Part shown: piece by piece, positions 51,001 to 63,000 of the stretch | How positions within the stretch are numbered: the stretch's first letter is position 1 | How the letters are laid out: each line of letters opens with the position of its first letter | Assembly: GCA_028829895.1 (NCBI GenBank) | Contig: CM054178.1 | Location: 90,089,558-90,153,557, forward strand | Direction: 5' to 3' | DNA length: 64,000 nucleotides | From: Sinotaia quadrata | Lineage: Eukaryota > Mollusca > Gastropoda > Architaenioglossa > Viviparidae | Program-made: the position numbers and the translations under genes | Notes under the pieces: model-generated | What the model saw: the letters and a program-made list of their open reading frames with translations, nothing else | Databases searched by the model: none | Told to the model about the DNA's origin: nothing

Positions 51001-54000
51001 CTTTCTTCCTCTCTTCTGGCCATCATGACTGAATAATTTTCTTTAGCTCCAGTAATTCAGAATCTTGCTGTGTCGCAAATTATAATTCCTGCAGCATTGT
51101 CTCAGAAACTGAAATGTATGAAGATATCTGAATATCTTCAACTTTTCTTTCCCCCTGTGTCAGACAATTTCTCCCTGTCAGTGGACCAGCACAGGACTTT
51201 ACAACGATCTGCTCAATGTATCTGCCAAATACATGTCTGCACCCTTTTGAATATAACTGTGTATTCAAATTTCTGTGTAAGCAAAAGCATTATATGTAGC
51301 TGCTTCAGTGCACTCAACAGGCTCTTTTGCTGTATTGGAGTCAATGGCTTGTGATCTTTCTTGACCTCAGCGTGTCGACCAAAATCATAATGTTCAAAAC
51401 ATTCAAGTGTGAAAACTACCACCAGCATCTCTTTCTCTGCACATAATTTCTCTCTGTTTGTGTGAGTACTCTGGCAAAATGTACTGGCTGTCTACCCACC
51501 AACAAACATGCGCTGAGCCCAAACTCTGATGCATCAACCTGCAGAGTTATTTCTCTTTGGCATTGGAAAAATGGAAAATGGATGGTTCCGAAAGCATTTT
51601 CTTGAAATTGTTCAAGGCCTTACCATGGACATAAGCATTCCAATGGAAATGTACATTTTTCTTCACTAGGCCTCTGAGTGGTGTTGCTTTCACAGACAAC
51701 TTTGAAGTGAATTTCTGTAAGTAGCCAATCATCCCTAACAGACGCTGTACCGCTGCTTTATCTTCATGTTGTTTGAGCTTCTTGATAGCATCTACCTTCT
51801 GCAGGTCTGCTTTAACTCCTTCACTGGTAATGATATGACCGAGATATGAAAAATCTTTCTGCTTCAGTTCTACCATGACACTATTCAGCTTGATGCTTTT
51901 CTTTCGACATCTCTGCAGCAATTTCCTCAACTTTATATCATGATCTGCAGCTGATTCTTCATCAGACTCACCTCACCCAAATTAACACACCACCATGAAC
52001 TGCAAAAACACCATGCAGACCTTGTAGCACTGCATCTACCTTCCTCTGGAATTCTCCTGGTGTAATTAACATCCCAAATGGCATTATTTTCCACCGAAAC
52101 TTCCCAAACTGTGTTTCAAAAGTTGTCAACATGCTACTTTCTTAATCTAACCTGATGTGCCAAAAACCATTCCTCCAATCAAGGACGTAAAAATCTTTGC
52201 TCCTTCAACTTTTCAAAGACGTCAACAATCGACTTCATTGGATAGTCATTACACTTCAACGCTTTGTTGAGTTGGCTTTAGATTGATACAAAGATGGATG
52301 GAACCATTCAGTTTGATTGTCACCACGATGCTGCTGATCCAGCTGGTTGAACTATCAACTTTCGCGATCACTCTGAGCATTAACAGTTGATCAAGCTCCA
52401 CTTTGACTTTATATATGATTAAAATGGGCCACTGCCTACAGGGTAGTTTGACTGGTGGAACTTATGGGTCTGTTTCCAAGTAAAGTCATCTTTGATATTA
52501 CCAAATTCTTTCTCAAAAACATCATGAATTTTTTCCAGAATTCCCCCCTTTTGGCCAATAACTGCAATTTTTTTCTCTCACCACTCTCAAAAGTTGCATT
52601 TCTTCTACTGCTTTGAGTCCTAGAATCGCTTTGTTTTTCCTCTCAGGATTTGAAATCGTACCAGGTACTTATTGTCATGTTTGCATAGACTCCTGTTTTA
52701 TTTGTACCAATGTGCAAAACATTCTCATGCTTTTTATCCTCAGGAAGCATCTAATTCCTGGTCGAAATCATCATCATTATCATGTAACAGGTTCAATGAT
52801 TTCTTCTCGTTCAATCTGCAAATACTGGCAAAATGGTTTATTTTTCAACATGCGTTACCTATCTTTCCATACGATGGACACTGTTCTTTGTTTCTGGCAT
52901 GCTTCTTGCCACAATACCTATACATTCTTCTTGTTCTGCTCTGTAAGTATGGTTGCTCTGTTAATTTGGCACTCTGTTCTCCCTTATGTGAACTAGGCTT
53001 GTTCAACATGTGCCTAGTTCTGTCTCTAGTGTAGTGTATTTCTTCGGCACTACTTATGTTCTTCGCCTCTGTTGTTGTGACGTCATGGATTCTGCAGATC
53101 TCCAACACTGGTGTCGATCTAAGTCATTTTCTTCCAGAAGTTTCTTCCGGATGTCATCTGACCCCTGCCACCACTCTGTCATGTATGAGGTGGTCCTCCA
53201 TCAGGACTGTTCGAATTTCTCGATTACTGAATCAGTGTCATTTCGTTTGTCTTCACTGTCAAATCTGAACGTTTCATACAGCTCTGCTGCCTCCTCTCCA
53301 GTGACTGTAAAAAAAACCCACTGCGGTTCGGTACTGTATCTCTTCACTGTTTAGTCCCAAAGCTACTTCGTAATTTTTCCATTGCCTCCATTTCCGCCAC
53401 GCGCTTTCCAGGCTTTCTCTTGTGTCACTTAATTTTAACTTCGGCGGCGGAAGTAGACCTGTACCTACGAACCTTCTATGCGGTGTCATCACCAGATGTT
53501 CCCGAATCTCATCGTTCTCAGCCATCTTCTGACACCATGTAACGAGTTTTACATTCAGACAAGAAGTGAGTGCAGTAAGCCTTTGCGAGCTGTATTCTCT
53601 GTGCATGCCCAATTTACAGAGAACACGTAAACTCAATACGTCAAATGCTCAACAACTGCAGGATTTATATATTTAAATAGACAGTACTGTGTACAACAAC
53701 TGCAGGATTCAGAATAAATGAGAACAAATAATGTGTACCACTCTAGGTTTTACATATTTTAGTAGCCCTTAATGTGTACAACTGCAGGATTTAGATATAT
53801 CTAAGTAGACAATAATGTGTACAACTGCAGGATTTAGATATATCTAAGTAGACAATAAAGTGTACAACTGCAGGATTTAGATATATCTAAGTAGACAATA
53901 AAGTGTACAACTGCAGAATTTAGACATAACAGTAGATACTGTGTTCAACAACGGGATTTAAGTGTAAAGAATGTTTGTTAATGGAAACACTTGCATATAG

Positions 54001-57000
54001 ATACAATGAACAGAGCTAAGGAATACTCATTGTGAAGAAAAAAGTTAAATTATAGTCATTATGAAATGAGAAAGGAAGTTAAAATATGAAATAAGCTATG
54101 ATATAATTAGTGGAAATAAGAAGAGAGTAGTGTAACAATATGACCTATGACCTAGGTGATACTATTAAAAATGAAAAAAGAAGTGAAAATTCATTAAAAA
54201 AACTATGGAAAGAGAATGGAAATAAAAATAAATATATATTTGCGCTTTATTAATATTTAAAAATTCTGACCTCTGCAATACACAAATAACTTGTATCAGT
54301 AGACACAATAGCACAGAGCCGATCGTCAGTCAGGCTAATTTGTTCTGTATGGTAAGATATATCTGCTTTAATCTGAAGATGGTTTAATATGATAATCTGA
54401 CCCAAGAATTGCCCAGTTCCTGAATCATGGACCTTGAAACTTTTCTCTGTTTCCTGGTCCACTATAAGAAAATACTGTCCATTGGGTGTGATGTAGAGGT
54501 CGCCTTTGGAGGTAAATACAGTGTCTTTCAGTAAACCTGTGAAGAGGTCAAAAACATAAACTGATGAGCTGTCAATCCTTTTGGTGAGCAAATAGCGATC
54601 CTCAAAGACAAGGCCAAAGAAGTCACTAGAGTCTGGCAATTCTAGTGTGTACTGCAACGAAGACCCTGGAATCTGTTAGACAAATTGATAAATTTTTGAT
54701 TTGAGTTCATAAATAATAGTTATTCTTTTGATATTTTTGATTTAATTTCTTTTTAAAAAATAACCAGATGGATAATGAATTCCTCAATAATTAAAACACG
54801 CAAAACCAGGATTCTACTGTCACACCAAACCACATTCTGCATTACCTGTGCATATGGAAAGTTGGGAACCAGACCACAATGATACAATCCATCTGTGTCA
54901 CACTGACGAATTAGAGACCGTATATTTGAATGTGTTGCATAAAATGGCAACAGTTGACCTGTTATCTCTGCAGGCAAGTTCTTGAGGTCTTTTGTGATAG
55001 TTGGCGCTGCAAAGCGTAGAGCTTCTTGTACTAGAACACTCTCTTCACTGAGAAATAGAGCTAAGTCATCGATGACATGTTGCAAGGAAAAGGCCTTGAT
55101 TTTGTTGTACAACCACTTGTAATTAAACAGTACAAAGTTGGCAAGTTCTGCATGCCGATTTGACAGATGCAGATGATGTGGAAGCTGGCTGTACTTGCGT
55201 TTGTTCAGTGTTTTCTATGTAAACACATTTGTAGGAACAATTGGAATAATTATTGTAAAAATTGTCATTGCATAAAACATCAAAAAATATGAAATGCCTG
55301 CAAAGAATTAAAAAACAAAACCAATCATTAAAAAAAAAACAACTCTTCCCCCCCCCCCAAAAAAAAAAGACCAAAAAACAATTATGTTCTCTGATTAGCA
55401 CTTAACATATACAGATAATTTTATGATGGAATTTAAATAAGTACACTTTCATTAGTTCTCCTACAAGAAGCAGCCATATAATAAAGGTGATATCTTTCTT
55501 ATCAGTCATTATATTTTCCATTGTAGTTTTAGTTTATGAAACACCTTTCTTATCAGTCATTAAATTTTCCATTGTAGTTTTAGTTTATGAAACATCTTTC
55601 TTATCAGTCATTATATTTTCCATTGTAGTTTTAGTTTATGAAACACCTTTCTTATCAGTCATTATATTATATATTAGTTTTAGTTTATGAAACATCTTTC
55701 TTATCAGTCATTATATTTTCCATTGTAGTTTTAGTTTAACAATCACTAATGTATTATATATTATCTGTATTCATATTTAAAATATTAAAAGTGTTTATTC
55801 ATTTATTCATTTGCATGCTTGCAATGAATTAATTTAGTAAATATAAAGATACTGAATACTGGTGCCCTAAAGGTAAGGCCAAACTAAAAATCCAAACATC
55901 TATTTCAAAAATTATCTGAAGCAAATAATAAGCAAGCTGGTAAAACAAACAACAAAGTTACACAAGATCAATTTGTAATTAAAAAAAGCAGTAATTTTAT
56001 ACAGGTTTTTATTAGTAGTTCTAAGTAAGTTAAGTAGTATTTGCATAGATTTAATAATAAATAATAATAATAATTACAACATACAATTAAACTTGCATTC
56101 AATTGATTTTGAAATTTTTGAAGTTTGACATTGAAGTTTACTATTACTACTAAAAAGTTAAGTCAATATACACATAATATGTAAAATGCCCTATCTTTGA
56201 TTTATAGAACAAATTAAAATTATCTACTCTACAGAATGGAATGTTCAGGGAATATTTTTTAAATGTAGAAATCAGTGGTACTTATACAGTTATTTCTATA
56301 TTTCTGATTGACACTCTAAACAGGGAGATTTATAAACACTGCAGATACCGGTATTGGTTTTGCATATTAATTTCATTATTTCTATTGAACTTTAAAGCCA
56401 GACAACAGTCAAATGAATTTTTATTATCTTGAGAGAATATAACAAGAAACTTGAGCATAACTTCCATTTGTTGATAGCATAGTAGGATTAAAACCAATCA
56501 TTTTTTTTGTAAATGACGGAAATGAAATTGTGTATAATGCTTAATTTATACAGAAAATTACCTGTAATTACATTGTAATACTTTATGTAATTTAAAGTTA
56601 TACATAATACTTAATTTATTTATTAATTTTATACTATTGATTTTTTATTATTTTCACCATTATTTACTTTTTAAAAAGTATTCTGTGTGTATCAGGTGCT
56701 TTATTAAATATTTTATTATGTTGTAATTTTATTATTATTAATATTTATTTGTACCTCACCACAAAATTTCAATGCATACAGTATATCAATTACTAATCAA
56801 CACACAGGAACATGACAAAACTAAAAATCCAAACATTGCTTTTAAATTAAAATAAATTAATATGTTTATATGGCAAAAGTTAGCTGTATTTGGTAGGCTG
56901 AACTATCTAGATCTACATTCTAAGTAATAAATCTGTTTGCCTTGCATTCAAATATTATAGTTTAATCAGAGAGGTTAATTGTGATTGTTGCTGGACTAGA

Positions 57001-60000
57001 TAGATCTATCGTCTGCTTCCACTGACACTGACTTACAACCTGTGTTGCCAAAGTGTCTGAATGTATCCTGATGAACTGCCCTCACTTTCTGTTTCATCAT
57101 AGTAGAACTGATAAAGACATAATCTATTTTTATTAATAGATTTGAGATATCTCCTCTTTATTGCTTACACCTTCATCTTAGACATGCTGCCCATCACAAC
57201 ATTCCTGACTCTCATTTGATGTCACGACTTATACATTTCCAAAGATGCCCAAGTCTTGTGTTGGGCAAAGTCCATAAAGGAAAATATATTTTAATTAACA
57301 AAGTGCATTTATCATTCCTTCACAACAAAATTACTAGGTTTTATCACAATAATAATTTTTAAAATTTATTATTATTATTTTTACAATTTTACAAAAAAAA
57401 TATTTATAAGAAAAACTACAAATAAAACATTTACTTAAGCTGACACCAGCTTATTTTTGTCCCACACATTTACCATAAGACAATATAGCTATACTTATAA
57501 ATATTTTATCACAAAGCAATACAGCTATACTGATATTTTATCACAGCACAATACAGCTATACTTATAGACATTTTATCACAATACAATACACTGTACTTA
57601 TAAATATCACAAATATTTTTATGTACAATACAAAAGTACAGCTATACTTATAGATATCTATGTCATGATACAGTACAGTGCTATGCTTACAAATATCTTT
57701 CTTACAAAACAATACACCTGTACTTAATGTTATCTATGTCACCAAACAATACTGGTCAGTATGGATTTTAAGAAAAAAAGTTTATCTAAAAGTTGAATTA
57801 AAATGATACTTGTGCTGCTAAATTAATCAAGTATGAGAGATTGTGTATTGAAGCTAGTTTGGGATTAATTCCTTTATGGGATTAATTTCTCTTTATGCTA
57901 GCAATAGCCCCCACTTCCCTCCTGGTACAGTTGAAGTATTTTATGCAAATGTATTCAATTTTACCCTCATTCTAGTACAAACCATTTAAATATAAGACTG
58001 TTTATGTATAAGCATCAAATAAAAATGTACAAAAGACAATTTGGCAGCACCATAAAGAAGTAAAAATTAAAAAGTTTACCTCAAAACAATCGGTGACAAA
58101 TTTCATAGGCTGATGTGAGATTATTCTGTCTGCCACATTGCCACAAGGCAGCAATATTTTTGTCCCACATGTTTCATCTGAATTACGCAGCTTGATTGGT
58201 TTTAATTTGCTGGCCCATGTACCAAGATAATAATCAGCAAGCATTGAGTGGACAAACTTAACCTCAGCAGGGTCATGGAGATAACGAGTTTTAATGAAAT
58301 TGATGAAACTGCTGTGTTCCCACACAGTTACAGTCAAATCATCTACCTCATGACAAATCAACAGACCATCAATGTCACGACATATCTGAATGAAAGAAAC
58401 AGGAAACAACTTACTACTAGTGGCATGAAGATTGCAATATCAATAACATATTGAAATGAAAACATGCATCCAAATCAATATTAAATTAGGTTTCAAAGAC
58501 TATCTTATAAATAATAACTCTAAAACATAAAAACAAGTACCTTCTCTTACAAATAAACATTTTCACCATCATGAAGCCAAGTGTAAACATAATAGGAATC
58601 TAGCTTCAGATATGCTAGTAAAGATGACACACCATGCAGAAGATAAAACTCAGAGGACCTAAGAGGAGTTTAAATAGAGAATGAACATGTCTTTAAAAAA
58701 TTGCTAGTCTCACTTGAACAGCTAGAATCCCTTCTGTGCACACCAATCCTTCAAGACATCTTTTGTCATACAGCTCTAAAGATGTTTGTTTTTTTCCATT
58801 TTCCATAGTGTCAAACATTTATTTACATTGCAACTTTGGCCTCTTTCACCCTGTCTCTCTTCTGGTTCTCAGTTGTTTTAAGAAGTTTCTTCCCAGTTCT
58901 GATATTTTCATACTAAAAAATTGTATTGTTTGTTTTTATTTTCTAAGCTATGATGATTTATATATTGGAAAATGAAAGTAGACTGAATTTTGTTGTTTCC
59001 CATTGGCAATACTGGGAAGAGATATTTCAAAAAAATTGTATTGTAACCGTTATGTCTGTTCATTTTTGTGTGCTGCAAGTCAAGTGACTAGGTGATCATA
59101 GCAAAGGGGCAATGATGTCCAACAGTCCTAGTTTGACTATACATGCACAACAGCTTTCTCACCTTGTTCAGTAAGGTAACTTGTTCACTGGTAAAACCTG
59201 CAATAAGCTGCTTGCATAGCACCATACTAATATCTTTTTATAATCAGCGTAAATTCATGTACTATTTAGTTTAAAGTAAATTATATCAAAATGAAAGCAT
59301 GTTATAATGAGTATTTCAGCAAAGAAAATACTGAAAATTATGAATACCTGCAGCCACATGAGAAATGGAATATGCCGGAGATGTGGATGGTACTCTGAGA
59401 AAACATCATTTAGAACATCATCATCAAGAGACAAAACATCCTCCATCTCACATGTGGCTAGACCAGTGTTGGAAGCAGCAAGGTAGGCCATAGATCGTGA
59501 AACTAAAGGTTGTCCATACTTTGTCTCTAGTCTGCAAAAGCATAAATGGTCTATGTACAAAAAGAGGTGTGATACATGCGGTGTCTATGTGCTGTACTGT
59601 GTGTGTGTATGCATTGTTTTTTCTAAAAATAGAGGCGCCAAACTACTTATAAAATGGCAAAGGTACATATGTATGTACATATGTGTGTATGTATATATGC
59701 ATGTGTGTGTATGTATGTATGTGTGCAAGTGTGTGCATGTATGTATGTGTGTATGATTACATATGTGTGCATGTATATATATATGTGTGTGTGTGTGTGT
59801 GCATGCGTGCATGTGTGTACATGTGTGTATATATGTATATGTGTGTGTATTGCTACTTGTTAGATGCCAGAACACATAAAGAGGTGCAGATTCAAAATCA
59901 TCTGTACATGTGCCATGTGTAGTGTGGGTGTGTTTAGTGTTGTTTTAAAGGGAAAAAACAGATTTCAGAATACATATATAGTGGTGCTAGTATGCATGTT

Positions 60001-63000
60001 GTCTTTTCCCATCATATATAGTGGTGCTAGCATGCATGTTGTCTTTTCCCATCATATATAGTGGTGCTAGTATACACATTGTCTTTTCCCATCATATACA
60101 TCATATATAAACAACAGACAGTTTATAAAGCCAATACAGCATACTGGTGCATCAGTGTTACAATAAGACTGATTAAAGCTGTATATTAAAAACTATATAT
60201 ATACGTATATAGAGTTACAATTAGATTTGCATATAAAATCTAAAATGTTGTGATCCCTTACCAGTGCTTTGAGAAAATGGAAGTGCAAATGTAAAAGTTA
60301 TAACCTAGATCAAAACACAAAACTGTTGCCAGATAAACAACTACCTACTAATAAATAACAAAAGTAAATAACTGTTGCAAAAATAAACTGACAATAAAAT
60401 AAACAAGTGCTGTACAAATAAACAACTGTTGATAAAATATGCCTATGTCACATATATAAACAACTGTTGATATAATATGCCAATGTCATAGAAATAAACA
60501 ATTGTTGTCAAACAAGCAAGTTTTACAGAAATAAACAAATGTTAATAAAATATATGAATGTCACAAAAAAATAAACAACTATAATAAAGTATGCCAATGC
60601 CACAAAAATAAAAGTTAATAAAATATGCCAATGACATAAAAATAAACTGCTGCCCAATAAATAAGTATTGCAAAAAGAAATGTTAATAATTTTTTTTTAA
60701 ATAAACAACTATAAATATGTATAAAATTAAATTAAAAAACCCATAATGTGTCTGTGAAAAAAGTAAGAAATTCTTCTGTGCCTATCATTATATAAATCTA
60801 AATCTCTGTCCCTTTAATTATAAAAATCTAAATCTCTGTGCCTTTTAATTATATAAATCTAAATTTCTGTGTCTATAATCTTATAAATCTAACTCAAGGT
60901 CCTATGATCAAGAGTATTGAATTGGCATTTTGATTAATGAAAGTGCAAATCAAGTTTAAAATCATAACTGCTGTACAATAACCACATCAAACAAGGAGGT
61001 GAAATAATTTTTAAACATAGTGATAATTTACTTTAATGGTTATTTGTAAATAACTGACCATGTGGTGTATCCAGAACAAAACTACTTAAAAGTTACAAAT
61101 GGAAAATAATTTAACACCCCTCATGTGACGCACAGGAATGGTGTCAACAGATAATTTTAGAAAGTGAATTAGTATAGGAAATGCTTAGTAAATGAAAAGT
61201 ATATTATTCTCAACAAAGTGCTCCATTTAATGAATAGCTTGACACTCAGACACTGAAATCTCTTTATGATGGTGAAGCAAGTGAAGCATGTTTAGAGGTA
61301 ATTATTTTTTTTTTTAAACTGACACAAGGATTTTTCATTCTCAAGTTTGCAAATTTTCAATGCTAACTATATATTTTGTGGGATGCTCATGCAAATTTAG
61401 GCATTTTCCAGCTGCTGAGGCAAATTCAAGCATTTAATAGGATGCTAAGACAAATTTAGGCATTTTGCAGGATGTTGAAGTAAATTTAGCCATTCTACAG
61501 AATACTGAGGCAAATTAAATCATTCTGCACAATACCGAGGCTAATTTAGACATTCTGCAGGATGATGAGACAAATTTAGGATTTTGCAGGACAACTATCA
61601 CGGAATGATAGGCACATCTGAACTGATAAATGTCTTAAGATATTTCTCATTTTATCAAAATACAAAGTCTCCAATTGTTAATATATCCTTGAAAATTTAA
61701 AGAAAACAACAACTGTACAAACATTAGCCTTTACTGTTTGCATAATTTAGCAAAAATTAAGAATAAACCCTGTAAACAAGTTAAGTCAATGATAATATAA
61801 ATTTTATTTTTAAAATTTAACTCTTTCAATCTATGGCCTTTTCTCATTAAATGACAAGACAGAGACCACTAGGATCAAAAGAGTCTATTTCTTCATTAAG
61901 TACCAGACTTCGAACCAATATAAGTCTAAAACTATAGGAGTTTATCACTCAAAATGTAACAGAAAACATAAGAAATTCAAACAGGAAACATATTTTACCT
62001 TTCAAAAAGCTTTTCAATAGCCTCTGGGCATGTGCTTGGAAACTGAAGTTTGGTTATATCTGAATATGAGTGTAGTGTCTTCACTGACATTGACAGTAGT
62101 TTGATGTACAAAGGTAATGAACACTCTTTGAACTTCTGTTTGAAAACTTCCATTTGTGCTGCTGTCACTTTTCTGCCAAATGTAATATAAAAGTAATATA
62201 AAAGTAATACTAATATTAGAAAGAATATAATAACAATAAAAGTCTACAGGCATTAGAAGCAATGCTGCTGTGGAATTGTAATTTGCATTCATTTATTATA
62301 ATGATTCCTTATTGTAATTGCATGCAGTTATTATAATGATTCCTTTTTTGTATTTTGCATACCATTATTATAACAATTTCTTCTAATTTGCATACAATTA
62401 TAATGATTTCTTACTGTAATTTGCAAGCAATTATTATAATGATTCCTTACTGTAATTTGCATACAGTTATTAAAACAATTCCTTAATGTAAGTTGCAAAC
62501 CAGCTTTACAGTTATTCCTTACTGTAACTTACATACAGTTATTATGATTCCTTACTGAAACTGGTATAGAGTTATTATAATGGTTCTTTACTGTAACTTG
62601 TATACAGTTATTAAAAAACATTTGTTATTGTAATTTGCATACAGGTATTACAACAATCCCTTATTATAATTTGTATATAGTTATCATAACACTTAAAAAC
62701 TGTAGAGGAAATAATATCATAATTAGAGCAACATTTTATGACAGTATATACAGGGTGTTGAACAAAGCAGAATTTATAAATTCAAATCTGTTATTTTACT
62801 TGCAACTGACATAAATGTTTCAAATGAATGTGTCAAAGAATGTCCTACTCAGTGATAAAAATGTGAACAAAAATTAAAACATGTCCCTGATGATAAAAAT
62901 ATGAACATAAATTATAGCATGCCCTGATGGTAAAAGTGTTAGATTAAAGTACAGCACACTCCAGATGATTAAAATGTTACTATAAATTAAAGTACACTCC

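Larger units (their letters stand above)
49435..53654 (-). mobile_element. Degenerate Ty3/gypsy LTR retrotransposon inside an NWD-like gene intron
   Basis: It lies on the same strand as the host gene, between exons 6 and 7. In element order: short 5' LTR (53654-53539), primer-binding-site-like TGGTGTCAGAAG (from 53537), gag remnant, zinc-knuckle remnant, broken reverse transcriptase, RNase H, integrase, a purine tract next to 49543, and a 3' LTR (49543 to about 49441). Fragments lie in different frames with stops between them, so it is not functional. Order RT - RNase H - integrase marks Ty3/gypsy rather than Ty1/copia. No envelope-like frame was seen. At about 4.2 kb it is slightly short for the group, so internal deletions are likely. 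Confidence 0.85.
55215..58079 (-). other. Intron 4-5 of the NWD-like gene
   Basis: 2.9 kb with the 51-bp array (55486), the 37-bp array (57465) and a poly(C)/poly(A) run near 55340-55370. Nothing coding was found. Confidence 0.8.
59532..61998 (-). other. Intron 2-3 of the NWD-like gene
   Basis: 2.5 kb with a GT-rich compound microsatellite and four minisatellites (59968, 60345, 60760, 61370). Confidence 0.8.

Noticed and set aside
52613..53354. Plus-strand open frames of 114-127 codons
   Set aside because: They are antisense shadows of the gag and early pol remnants of the Ty3/gypsy element.
59585..59922. Several Cys/Met/Val/Tyr- or His/Thr-rich open frames on both strands
   Set aside because: Products of the GT/ATGT compound microsatellite.
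62173..62292. Upstream part of an open frame overlapping NWD-like exon 2
   Set aside because: It runs through the acceptor into the intron in a frame different from the family-matching one.
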